This document shows positions 1 to 6,522 of a stretch of 11,593 nucleotides of DNA, in pieces; within the stretch, counting starts at the first letter, position 1; each line of letters begins with the position of its first letter. The notes under the pieces are model-generated. The model worked only from the letters and a program-made list of their open reading frames with translations. It did no database searches and was not told the origin of the DNA. Origin of the DNA: Synergistaceae bacterium (GTDB lineage: Bacteria; Synergistota; Synergistia; Synergistales; Synergistaceae); assembly GCA_031274115.1 (NCBI GenBank), contig JAISQP010000082.1:1-11593 (forward strand), read 5' to 3'. The position numbers and the translations under genes were made by a program.

Positions 1-666
1 GGCAATGACCAGACATTCTCCCATTCCGACCAGCGCCGCACCGCTCGCACCGTCCCTCAGCTCTTCCCCGGAACCGACCTCATCTACTCCGGTTACGCCG
101 CTGAGCCGAATTATGACAATATGTTCGCCGGCTCCAACTGGGATATCGACGACATGGACGACTTCCTTTCCATACAGCGCGACTTCAAGATCGACGGCGG
201 GCTTCGCCCGGTGAGCGAGGAGGCCGTAATCGCCGTCCGCAACAAGGCCGCCCGCGCGCTGCAGGCTGTCTTCGACGAACTCGGCTTCCCGCCGATCACC
301 GATGAGGAAGTGGAGCTCGCGACGTACGCTCACGGCTCCAGGGATGTCGGCGACAGAAACGTGCCCGAGGACCTGAAGGCGACAGAGCGCCTCATGAAGG
401 AGGGCATCACCGGTCTCGATGTCGCGAAGGCGTTGGCCAAGCGTGGCTTCCGCGATGTCGCGGAGGCGATAGTGCTGATGATGCGGCAGCGCGTTGCGGG
501 GGATTACCTGCAGACGTCCGCCTGGATCGACAGCGACGGAACGGTCTACAGCGCCGTCAATGACCCGAACACCTACAGCGGTCCTGGGACGGGATACAAG
601 ATGTCCAACGAGCGCTGGGAAGAGGTCAAGGCGATTCCGTGGGCAGTTCGTGCTGAGGATGTCTAA
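1..666 (+). CDS. pduC: B12-dependent diol/glycerol dehydratase, large (alpha) subunit, 3' part
   Basis: This is the C-terminal 221 residues of the catalytic large subunit; the 5' end lies outside the window. The enzyme uses adenosylcobalamin radical chemistry to turn 1,2-propanediol or glycerol into propionaldehyde or 3-hydroxypropionaldehyde inside the microcompartment. The frame opens at base 1 with GNDQTFSHSD and continues through family blocks such as PNYDNMFAGSN, DGGLRPV, TYAHGS, RVAGDYLQTSA and SAVNDPN. By alignment from memory with the 554-residue Klebsiella/Salmonella enzymes, Asp3 here would equal active-site Asp335 and Ser30 would equal Ser362; both are kept. The end is ordinary, with only a slightly different last ten residues. 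The stop TAA is at 664-666 and pduD starts 20 bp later. Substrate preference (diol or glycerol) cannot be read from this part. Confidence 0.97.
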   Translation, partial: GNDQTFSHSDQRRTARTVPQLFPGTDLIYSGYAAEPNYDNMFAGSNWDIDDMDDFLSIQRDFKIDGGLRPVSEEAVIAVRNKAARALQAVFDELGFPPITDEEVELATYAHGSRDVGDRNVPEDLKATERLMKEGITGLDVAKALAKRGFRDVAEAIVLMMRQRVAGDYLQTSAWIDSDGTVYSAVNDPNTYSGPGTGYKMSNERWEEVKAIPWAVRAEDV

Positions 667-686
667 GGAGAAGGGGGGAACCAGAT

Positions 687-1343
687 ATGCAGATCAATCC
701 TGAACTGCTGGAGAAAATCGTAGCGGAAGTTCTTGCCGAAATCGCAGGCGGCGGCTCTAGTTCAACTGTCGCTACCGCCGCTCCCGAAGAGGTGGCGGGC
801 GTAAAATTTGCAGAAAAAGGCAAAGCATCCCGCGGCACGGATCCGAAAGAGGTCGTTCTTGCTATATCGCCCGCGTTTGCGACTACCTTCAAAAAAACAA
901 TTACAGGAATTCCGCTCGCTGAAGTCCTGCGCCAGGTCTTTGCCGGCGCGGAGGAAGAGGGCCTTCATGTCCGGGTAATCCGCGTTTATCACACCGCGGA
1001 CGTAGCTTTCATGTCGCACCTCGCGGCAAAGCTCTCAGGTTCCGGCATAGGCATCGGCATACTCTCGCGCGGAACGTCGATAATCCATCAGCGCGACTTG
1101 GCGCCGCTCTCCAACCTGGAGCTGTTCCCGCAGGCGCCTATCATCGATCTTCCGACCTTCCGCGCAATAGGCAAAAACTCCGCCAAGTACGCGAAGGGAG
1201 AGAGCCCGAGCCCGGTTCCGACCAAGAACGACCCGATGGCGCGTCCGCGCTATCAGGGACTTGCAGCGCTCCTTCACAACAAGGAGGCGAGCTTCGTCGA
1301 TCGTTCGAAAGCTCCGCAGGAGCTGTCGGTGTCTTTCGAATAG
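687..1343 (+). CDS. pduD: B12-dependent diol/glycerol dehydratase, medium (beta) subunit
   Basis: The medium subunit forms the (alpha-beta-gamma)2 dehydratase with PduC and PduE and contributes to cobalamin binding. The 218-residue length matches the family (about 220). Diagnostic blocks are LSGSGIGIGILSRGT, HQRDLAPLSNLELF, AKYAKGESPSPVPT and NDPMARPRYQ. The N-terminus (MQINPELLEKIVAEVL) is an amphipathic helix, followed by a Gly/Ser-rich linker and an Ala/Thr/Val-rich stretch before the folded domain. This closely resembles the PduD N-terminal sequence known to target the Salmonella enzyme into the Pdu microcompartment. The start is set by a purine-rich Shine-Dalgarno stretch (AAGGAGAAGGGGGG, 665-678) upstream of ATG 687. 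It is co-transcribed with pduC (20-bp gap) and pduE (13-bp gap). Confidence 0.96.
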   Translation: MQINPELLEKIVAEVLAEIAGGGSSSTVATAAPEEVAGVKFAEKGKASRGTDPKEVVLAISPAFATTFKKTITGIPLAEVLRQVFAGAEEEGLHVRVIRVYHTADVAFMSHLAAKLSGSGIGIGILSRGTSIIHQRDLAPLSNLELFPQAPIIDLPTFRAIGKNSAKYAKGESPSPVPTKNDPMARPRYQGLAALLHNKEASFVDRSKAPQELSVSFE

Positions 1344-1356
1344 GGGGGATGAATAA

Positions 1357-1893
1357 ATGGCACAGGTGAATGAACAGCTTATAGCCGACGTAGTGCGCCA
1401 GGTTCTGAAGGGTTTCAACGGAAACGGCGGCAGCTATTCGGTCGGGTCCGCGTCACCGTCGGGCAGCGGAATTACCGCTGCTGACTATCCTCTCGGCGTG
1501 AAGCGCAAGGATCTCTTGAAGAGTCCTCGCGGCATTCCGTTCGAGGAACTGACTCTCGAGAACGTCGAGAGCGGCAAGGTTGGTTTCGATGACTTCCGCA
1601 TCAGCCCGGAAGTTCTCAAGATGCAGGGGGAGATCGCCTCGTCCGCGGGGCGCACACAGATTGCGCTAAACCTCGGCAGGGCGGGCGAACTCACGAAGGT
1701 TCCAGACGCGAGAATCCTCGAGATATATAACAGCCTCCGTCCGCACCGCTCGACTAAGGAAGAGCTCTTCGCGATAGCCGACGAGCTTCAGAATAAGTTC
1801 GGGGCTGCCGTGAGCGCTAACTTCGTTCGCGAAGCCGCCGACGTCTACGAGAGACGTAAGCTCCTCAAGGGAGATTTGCCCTCCTCAGATTAA
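1357..1893 (+). CDS. pduE: B12-dependent diol/glycerol dehydratase, small (gamma) subunit
   Basis: This is the small subunit of the dehydratase, 178 residues against about 173 in Salmonella. Conserved blocks are ADYPLGVKRKD, FEELTLENV, RISPEVLKMQ, LNLGRAGELTKVPDARILEIYN, LRPHRSTKEELFAIADEL and FVREAADVYERRKLLKGD. Residues 5-19 (NEQLIADVVRQVLKG) form a predicted amphipathic helix, then a Gly/Ser/Asn-rich linker to about residue 39. This is the layout of an encapsulation peptide, as also seen on Salmonella PduE. The ATG at 1357 follows a GGGGGG Shine-Dalgarno-like run (1343-1348). The stop TAA at 1891-1893 is followed at once by a strong hairpin (1907-1937), so expression of the dehydratase genes may be set apart from the downstream reactivase genes. 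Confidence 0.96.
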   Translation: MAQVNEQLIADVVRQVLKGFNGNGGSYSVGSASPSGSGITAADYPLGVKRKDLLKSPRGIPFEELTLENVESGKVGFDDFRISPEVLKMQGEIASSAGRTQIALNLGRAGELTKVPDARILEIYNSLRPHRSTKEELFAIADELQNKFGAAVSANFVREAADVYERRKLLKGDLPSSD

Positions 1894-1906
1894 AGATAAA
1901 AAATGG

Positions 1907-1948
1907 AATCTCGGGGCTCCGCGAGAGCCTCGAGATTTATGGCTTTTT
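1907..1948 (+). terminator. Hairpin with T-run between pduE and pduG (attenuator-like or mRNA-stabilising)
   Basis: The arms AATCTCGGGGCTC (1907-1919) and GAGCCTCGAGATT (1925-1937) pair over 13 bp with one G-U wobble and a 5-nt loop CGCGA (1920-1924). A T-run (CTTTTT, 1943-1948) lies 5 nt after the stem, and an A-rich stretch precedes it. This has the form of a Rho-independent terminator, though the T-run is short and slightly displaced. It sits directly after the pduE stop and before the pduG Shine-Dalgarno. Partial termination would lower reactivase output relative to dehydratase; that role is inferred. An alternative is a stem that protects the 3' end of a processed pduCDE message. Confidence 0.65.
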
Positions 1949-1950
1949 CA

Positions 1951-1957
1951 AGAAAGG
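1951..1957 (+). promoter_or_regulatory. Ribosome binding site that fixes the pduG start
   Basis: AGAAAGG lies 11 nt before ATG 1969. The in-frame ATGs further upstream (1903 and 1939) fall just before or just after the 1907-1937 hairpin and lack a usable Shine-Dalgarno. Start 1969 also gives MAIVAGIDIGN, the normal beginning of PduG. Confidence 0.6.
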
Positions 1958-1968
1958 CTGATTTATTG

Positions 1969-3804
1969 ATGGCGATTGTTGCTGGTATCGACATTGGTAA
2001 CGCGACGACCGAGACCGCCCTTGCGCTCGTCAGGGGGCGAGACGTGTCCTTTTTGGCCACGGGAATCAGCGCGACCACCGGAATCAAGGGGACGCTGCAA
2101 AACATAGCCGGGCTGCGCTCATCGCTTGGCATGGCGCTCGAGAAGGCCGGTTTCAGGCGCGACGAGTTCGGAGCGGTCGACGTTATCCGCCTCAACAAAG
2201 CCGCCCCGGTTATAGGGGATGTGGCGATGGAGACGGTTACAGAGACGATAGTTACCGAGTCGACAATGATTGGACATAACCCGTCGACGCCCGGAGGCGT
2301 GGGCGTCGGTCTTGGGGTGACGGTCTCGTTCGAGGATCTTCTGACGATCGAATCGGAGGAGACAGTGATACCCGTTATAGAGGCGAGATTTGACTATGAG
2401 GCCGTGGCAGTCGGGTTACGCCGCGCGATAGACCGGGGCGTGAGGGTCACGGCCGCGATATGTCAGTCCGACGACGGCGTTCTAATAGTAAATAGACTCC
2501 CATGCGTGATCCCGATCGTCGACGAGGTCTCCGCCATTGACAGAGTGCCCATAGGAATGCGCTGTTGCGTGGAGGTCGCTCCTCCGGGACGCGTCGTGGA
2601 ACTCCTGGCGAACCCATACGACATAGCCACGCTCTTCGAGCTCTCCCCTGAGGAGACGAAACAGATCGTCCCAGTTGCCCGCGCGCTTGTGGGCAATCGC
2701 TCGGCAGTGGTAATCCGTACGCCGCTCGGCGAGGTCAAGGAGCGCCGCATACCTGCCGGCGAGCTTTATGTCATCGGACCCCAGGGCAAGAGAACCGTCA
2801 ACGTGGAGGATGGGGCGGACGCGATACAGAGCGCTGTCCTCGCCTGTTACCCGGTGGACAATATATTCGGCCAGCCGGGAACGAACGTGGGCGGCATGAT
2901 GGAGAGGGTGCGCCGCACCATGTCCGACCTGACCGAGATTCCGATAGGCGACGTGTACATCAGGGATCTTCTCGCGGTGGACACGCTCGTCCCTCAGAAG
3001 GTCGTTGGGGGCGTCGCCGGCGAATTCTCGCTCGAGTCGGGGGTCGCGCTGGCCGTCATGGTAAAGACGGAGGAACTGCCCATGCAGAAGCTGGCCGCTG
3101 CCGTCTCCAGAGAACTCGGTGTGAAGGTGGAGGTTGGCGGAGTTGAGGCCGACATGGCTATAAGAGGCGCACTGACGACTCCCGGCACGAAGCCGCCGAT
3201 CGCGATCCTCGATCTTGGCGCCGGAAGCTCGGACGCATCGTTCATGAGAACTGACGGGACGGTCGAGCTTACGCACCTGGCTGGGGCGGGCAACATGGTG
3301 AACACGATAATAGCTTCGGAGCTCGGCATAGAGAGCATGGAGCTTGCCGAGGCAATAAAGAGAAACCCGCTCTGCCGCGTGGAAAGCGCGTTTCACATCA
3401 GGCAGGAGGACGGAACGGTTCGCTTCTTTAACGAGCCGATCGACCCCTCCGCGTACGGCAGGGTGTCGCTCCTGCACGATAACGATATGCTCCAGCCGCT
3501 CATGATCGGAAACATCAACGTAGAGCGCGTGCGCTCCACAAGGCGCAAGGCAAAGCAGGAGGTATTCGTCAAAAACGCGATAAGGGCGCTCGAGCAGGTA
3601 GCGCCGAACAACAACATAAGGCTGGTGGACTACGTGGTCTTAGTCGGAGGCTCGGCAAAAGATTTCGAGATCGCGAACATGATAACGGACGCCTTGGCTC
3701 GCTACGGCATAGTTGCCGGGCGAGGGAACATACGCTCGACCGAAGGGCCGAGAAACGCCGTAGCGACGGGGCTTGTTCTCTCATCCGTCGCCGACGTGCG
3801 ATGA
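1969..3804 (+). CDS. pduG: Diol/glycerol dehydratase reactivase, large (alpha) subunit
   Basis: This is the Hsp70/actin-like ATPase subunit of the reactivating factor (PduG/DdrA/GdrA). It opens inactivated dehydratase so that damaged cobalamin can leave and fresh adenosylcobalamin can enter. From ATG 1969 the protein has 611 residues, almost the same as Salmonella PduG (about 610). Visible motifs are the phosphate-1 loop GIDIGNATTE (6-15), IGDVAMETVTETIVTESTMIGHNPSTPGG, SPEETKQIVPVARAL and GNRSAV. They are followed by the phosphate-2 loop DLGAGSSDAS (about 415-424), the adenosine motif VLVGGS (about 557) and the C-terminal RGNIRSTEGPRNAVATG. A longer reading frame opens at 1903, but it would run through the hairpin and adds 22 non-family residues. 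The stop TGA (3802-3804) overlaps the pduH ATG by 4 bp (ATGA), which suggests translational coupling. Confidence 0.97.
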   Translation: MAIVAGIDIGNATTETALALVRGRDVSFLATGISATTGIKGTLQNIAGLRSSLGMALEKAGFRRDEFGAVDVIRLNKAAPVIGDVAMETVTETIVTESTMIGHNPSTPGGVGVGLGVTVSFEDLLTIESEETVIPVIEARFDYEAVAVGLRRAIDRGVRVTAAICQSDDGVLIVNRLPCVIPIVDEVSAIDRVPIGMRCCVEVAPPGRVVELLANPYDIATLFELSPEETKQIVPVARALVGNRSAVVIRTPLGEVKERRIPAGELYVIGPQGKRTVNVEDGADAIQSAVLACYPVDNIFGQPGTNVGGMMERVRRTMSDLTEIPIGDVYIRDLLAVDTLVPQKVVGGVAGEFSLESGVALAVMVKTEELPMQKLAAAVSRELGVKVEVGGVEADMAIRGALTTPGTKPPIAILDLGAGSSDASFMRTDGTVELTHLAGAGNMVNTIIASELGIESMELAEAIKRNPLCRVESAFHIRQEDGTVRFFNEPIDPSAYGRVSLLHDNDMLQPLMIGNINVERVRSTRRKAKQEVFVKNAIRALEQVAPNNNIRLVDYVVLVGGSAKDFEIANMITDALARYGIVAGRGNIRSTEGPRNAVATGLVLSSVADVR

Positions 3805-4289
3805 GTTCCTGGTTCGGGCGCGTCGGCTCGTCCGGCGCGCTGCCCGAGAAGATGCCCTCCATATGGCTCGTCACGGATCCTTCCCGCCCGGAGAGCGAGG
3901 CGAGGAGGGTTGCTGACGGATGTGAGGAGGAGGGAACTCCGCTCGCTTGGGATGTGAGGAAGGGCAGAGCGGAGGATCTCGCTCGTTCGGCCTGCCTTTC
4001 CTCGCAGCTCGAAGTGGGAATTGGCATAGGCCCGGACGGGAACGCCGCGATAGCTCTCGTCTCCGTGACTGGCAAGCCTTATATCGAACTTGCCGGGACG
4101 GAGACAGGTCAGTTGCGGTGGCTGGGGCAGGCCGCGGCGAGAATATCGAAGAGCCAGCCTATTCCGGAAAGAGCAAACGTCAAACCCGCACAGCACGCCG
4201 AGGAGACGGCGCAATCCAGCGACTTCGAGTCGCTCGCTCAAATGGCGACGGCCGCGCTGCTTCGGGAAATTCAGAAAGGGGGGGACTGA
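3801..4289 (+). CDS. pduH: Diol/glycerol dehydratase reactivase, small (beta) subunit, with C-terminal extension
   Basis: This is the small subunit of the reactivase, which takes the place of the dehydratase medium subunit during cofactor exchange. The core, about residues 19-118, carries PSIWLVTD, EEEGTPLAWDV, the family hallmark VGIGIGPDGNAAI, and a final segment RWLGQAAARI. The protein is 162 residues, against roughly 116 in Salmonella. The extra length is a short N-terminal stretch plus a C-terminal tail. The tail has a Pro/Ala/Gln/Glu-rich linker (about 117-140) and then a predicted amphipathic helix, ESLAQMATAALLREIQK (143-159), which looks like an encapsulation peptide. The start at 3801 is preferred for its ATGA overlap with pduG; there is no clear Shine-Dalgarno. 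Met18 (3852) is a possible alternative close to the usual family start. Confidence 0.88.
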   Translation: MSSWFGRVGSSGALPEKMPSIWLVTDPSRPESEARRVADGCEEEGTPLAWDVRKGRAEDLARSACLSSQLEVGIGIGPDGNAAIALVSVTGKPYIELAGTETGQLRWLGQAAARISKSQPIPERANVKPAQHAEETAQSSDFESLAQMATAALLREIQKGGD

Positions 4290-4291
4290 TT

Positions 4292-4861
4292 ATGAGCGGC
4301 AAGGCCATGGGCTTTATAGAGTCAGTGGGGCTCGCATCGGCGGTAACCGCGGCGGACGCGGCCCTCAAGGCGGCAAACGTCGAGCTTGTCGGGCGGGAAA
4401 ACTCGCGGGGCTCGGGGCTCATTACCATAAAGATCGTAGGAGATGTCGGCGCGGTTAAGGCGGCGATAGACGTCGCGAAGAGCGTGTCGTCCCAGGTGGC
4501 GCGGGTCTGGTCCACTGACGTGATACCGAGGCCGGGAGAGGGCGTCGGCCGCACGATGGTCTGGAACGCGGACACGCAGGGCGCGTCGGATTGGCTCGAC
4601 AAGCACCGGGAGAAGCCCGCGCAAAACCTCCCGGCGATAAAGGAGGACTCGTCCCTCGCGAACAGACCGCCGCACGATATGGTCTCCGTGGGCGACCTTC
4701 CAAAACCGTCGGTAATCGAGCCGGCTGACGCGCCGCCATCTGAAACCGCTGAAGCTATTGACACGGCGAAGACGGCGGGGCAGGACGAGACGGCTCAGCC
4801 TGAACCGCAGAAAAATCCCCCGCGCCGCAAGCCTGGCAATCGCCGAAGGAAGCCGAAATAG
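4292..4861 (+). CDS. pduK: PduK-like BMC-domain shell protein with long charged C-terminal tail
   Basis: This is a shell protein of 189 residues with one BMC domain at residues 5-90: [53 protein letters not shown]. The pore loop reads RENSRGSG, one residue longer than in PduA/PduJ. Together with the IKIVGDV strand this matches PduK rather than PduA. After the domain comes a low-complexity tail of about 95 residues rich in Pro, Ala, Glu, Asp and Thr, ending in the strongly basic RRKPGNRRRKPK. Salmonella PduK also has a tail, but a shorter one (about 160 residues in all). The start ATG 4292 lies 2 bp after the pduH stop, with an AAAGGGGGGG Shine-Dalgarno at 4275-4284. A 50-bp gap without an evident signal follows. 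The tail could bind cargo, nucleic acid or the neighbouring facet; that is inference. The assignment to PduK rests on the pore loop and tail layout. Confidence 0.8.
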   Translation: MSGKAMGFIESVGLASAVTAADAALKAANVELVGRENSRGSGLITIKIVGDVGAVKAAIDVAKSVSSQVARVWSTDVIPRPGEGVGRTMVWNADTQGASDWLDKHREKPAQNLPAIKEDSSLANRPPHDMVSVGDLPKPSVIEPADAPPSETAEAIDTAKTAGQDETAQPEPQKNPPRRKPGNRRRKPK

Positions 4862-4911
4862 CGAAGCGCGGTTAATTGCTTTTATACCTCAGATTGGGGG
4901 TGCTTTTTATA

Positions 4912-5259
4912 ATGTTGGAAGCTCTCGGCATGATCGAGACAATGGGGCTCGTTGGCGCTGTCGAGGCAATGGACGCGATGGTAAAGGCGGCTAACGTGCG
5001 CCTCGTCGGCAAGAAAATCTCAGGAGGCGCCCTCGTCACCGTGATGGTGCAGGGGGACGTAGGAGCCGTGAAAGCCGCCGTCGACGCCGGGGCCGCCGCC
5101 GCAAACAGGGTGGGTTCGGTAATATCCACCCACGTAATAGCGCGTCCGGACGACGAGGTGGGGCGTATTCTCCCTACCGCCGGCGAGATCGACGGCGAGG
5201 TGAAGGCCGTTCGCGCGCCCGATGACGCCGAGGAACCGAACGGCGGCAGGGACAGCTAG
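4912..5259 (+). CDS. pduJ: PduA/PduJ-like BMC-H hexameric shell protein
   Basis: This is a major facet-forming shell protein of 115 residues whose hexamers have a central pore for substrate passage. The BMC domain fills residues 1-90: [33 protein letters not shown] in several blocks, [40 protein letters not shown]. Lys25 in the AMVKAAN motif, used for hexamer-hexamer contact in PduA, is kept. The pore loop is KISGGA (35-40), unlike the GSG of PduA or GGG of EutM. The last 25 residues are acidic and Gly-rich, longer than in PduJ. ATG 4912 is chosen because ATTGGGGG (4893-4900) gives a Shine-Dalgarno and the BMC domain begins at once. The frame is open upstream to 4876, but those residues are not family-like. 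PduA and PduJ cannot be told apart with certainty. Confidence 0.92.
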   Translation: MLEALGMIETMGLVGAVEAMDAMVKAANVRLVGKKISGGALVTVMVQGDVGAVKAAVDAGAAAANRVGSVISTHVIARPDDEVGRILPTAGEIDGEVKAVRAPDDAEEPNGGRDS

Positions 5260-5265
5260 AGGAAG

Positions 5266-6186
5266 ATGGCTGACGTCGAAAAATTAGAGGAAACTCTGGA
5301 GGCCGAAGAGGAGACTGCGGACGACGGTTTGCCGTATGACCCGGAAAAAGTTAGGACGCTTCTCGCGCCCCTTGAAGCCTCACTATCCACAAATTCGCCG
5401 CTCGCTGAGTGGAAAAAACTGTATCTCGGTTTTGACCTCGGAACGACCAATACCGTGCTGGTGGCGCTCAACGAGAACGGCGAGCCGGTCGGCGCGGAGA
5501 TGGAGTCCTCCGGAGCCTCGGTCAGGGACGGAGTCGTGGTCGATTATCTGGCCGCGATTAACGCGATGAGAAAATGTCTGGATCGCATGCAGCGCAGGTT
5601 AGGGCGCGAGGTTTCCGGCATAGGCGCGGCCGCCTATCCGCCGGGGATATCCGAGCGAACGGCGCGAGTCTGCGCCAACGTGGTCGAATCGCTCGGCTTC
5701 AGTTGCGAGGGGCTCTACGAGGAGCCGACGGCGGCTTCCGACGCGCTGGCAATGTCAAACGGCGCGATAGTGGACATAGGCGGAGGCACGACTGGCATCT
5801 CGATTCTCGAGAACGGCGCGGTCGTTTACTCGGCGGACGAACCAACTGGGGGCACTCACATGACATTGGTGCTCGCGGGCGCTCAGGACATCGACTTCGA
5901 CAGGGCGGAACAGATGAAGCGCGACATAGAGCGTCATCCGCATCTCGTGCCGATGTTGCGCCCCACGCTCGAGAAGATGGCGACGATAGTGAAAAACCAT
6001 CTCGAACTGAGCGGATACTACGGAAAAGTTCCGATCCTGACGGTTGGCGGAGGCGCGGCGCTTCCGGGCGCGGAGGAAATTCTCTCCGACACCGTTGGGT
6101 TCCCGGTTTATATATGCCCTCATCCCCTTATGGTGACGCCCGCTGGAATTGCGGCCCGCCTGTGGAGAGAGAAGAGTTCACTGTGA
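5266..6186 (+). CDS. eutJ: EutJ-family actin/Hsp70-fold BMC accessory protein
   Basis: This is a 306-residue protein of the EutJ family, found in ethanolamine and some other microcompartment loci. The ASKHA-fold ATPase is presumed to act as a chaperone or assembly factor; its biochemical role is not settled. Motifs are phosphate-1 GFDLGTTNTV (55-64), SVRDGVVVDY (85-94), AAYPPGIS (122-129), EEPTAASDAL (152-161), phosphate-2 VDIGGGTTGIS (169-179), YSADEPTGGTHMTLVLAG (188-205) and the adenosine motif LTVGGGAALPGAEE (258-271). The first 50 residues are acidic and variable, as is common for the family's N-terminus. The ATG at 5266 follows AGAGGA very closely (2 nt), so initiation may depend on coupling with the shell gene that ends 6 bp upstream. 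Having EutJ in a dehydratase locus makes this a pdu/eut hybrid gene set. It is not DnaK: it is far too short and lacks the substrate-binding domain. Confidence 0.93.
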   Translation: MADVEKLEETLEAEEETADDGLPYDPEKVRTLLAPLEASLSTNSPLAEWKKLYLGFDLGTTNTVLVALNENGEPVGAEMESSGASVRDGVVVDYLAAINAMRKCLDRMQRRLGREVSGIGAAAYPPGISERTARVCANVVESLGFSCEGLYEEPTAASDALAMSNGAIVDIGGGTTGISILENGAVVYSADEPTGGTHMTLVLAGAQDIDFDRAEQMKRDIERHPHLVPMLRPTLEKMATIVKNHLELSGYYGKVPILTVGGGAALPGAEEILSDTVGFPVYICPHPLMVTPAGIAARLWREKSSL

Positions 6187-6204
6187 AGGAGAGGTGGGCT
6201 TCGG

Positions 6205-6522
6205 GTGGCGCTCGGTCATAAACTGATACTGGCCCCGTCGGAATCTGTGAGGAAGATGCTCACCAGGCGAATGAGCTTCGGTCGGGCTTCCTCCGAGGAG
6301 GAGAAGCTGAAATCACTCTCCTGGGGCGCTGTCCTGATGGTGCAGGGCACTATTCCGGAGATATTTTACGCCGCCGACATCGGGGCGAAGATCAGCCCCG
6401 TCTATGTGGCGGAGGTCGTGGGCAACTGCCCTCAGAACGTGGTGTCAATGGCGTTCATCGGCAACGTGGCGGACGTGAGGCAGGTTTTGGACGCCCTTAA
6501 AAATGAAGGAGTGGTTTTATGA
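6205..6522 (+). CDS. Small permuted BMC-domain shell protein with GNCPQ motif (GrpU-like)
   Basis: This is a protein of 105 residues. Residues 41-99 read as a BMC domain: GAVLMVQGTIPEIFYAADIG, KISPVYVAEVV, then VSMAFIGNVADVRQVLDALK. They line up in order with the neighbouring PduJ. Where PduJ has its pore loop, this protein has GNCPQ (73-77, Cys75). A G-x-C-P-Q motif at the pore marks GrpU, a shell protein of glycyl-radical propanediol microcompartments that binds an Fe-S cluster. Residues 5-19 (HKLILAPSESVRKML) resemble the last strand and helix of an ordinary BMC domain, so the fold looks circularly permuted as in PduU/EutS. The N-terminal strand of PduU is missing. The start is GTG 6205, with AGGTGG at 6192-6197. 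It overlaps pduN by 4 bp (ATGA). It could instead be a divergent PduU/EutS; the Cys-Pro-Gln favours GrpU. Confidence 0.72.
   Translation: MALGHKLILAPSESVRKMLTRRMSFGRASSEEEKLKSLSWGAVLMVQGTIPEIFYAADIGAKISPVYVAEVVGNCPQNVVSMAFIGNVADVRQVLDALKNEGVVL

Noticed and set aside
1903..1968. Longer PduG starting at ATG 1903 or 1939
   Set aside because: The added residues are not family-like, and the sequence there is a strong hairpin. ATG 1969 has a Shine-Dalgarno and gives the normal PduG N-terminus.
2482..3477. Long open frame on the minus strand opposite pduG (331 codons)
   Set aside because: It is Arg/His-rich, has no recognisable domain and is fully opposite a well-conserved gene; GC-rich DNA often gives such shadow frames. 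The same holds for the 382-codon frame at 8114-9262 and the 324-codon frames opposite the pduP genes.
3947..4291. N-terminal extension of the PduK-like protein (frame open from 3947)
   Set aside because: It overlaps pduH in another frame, has no BMC or other family features, and ATG 4292 has a good Shine-Dalgarno right after the pduH stop.
5266..6186. DnaK/Hsp70 chaperone
   Set aside because: The ATPase motifs are shared, but the protein is 306 residues, lacks a substrate-binding domain and matches EutJ in block order.
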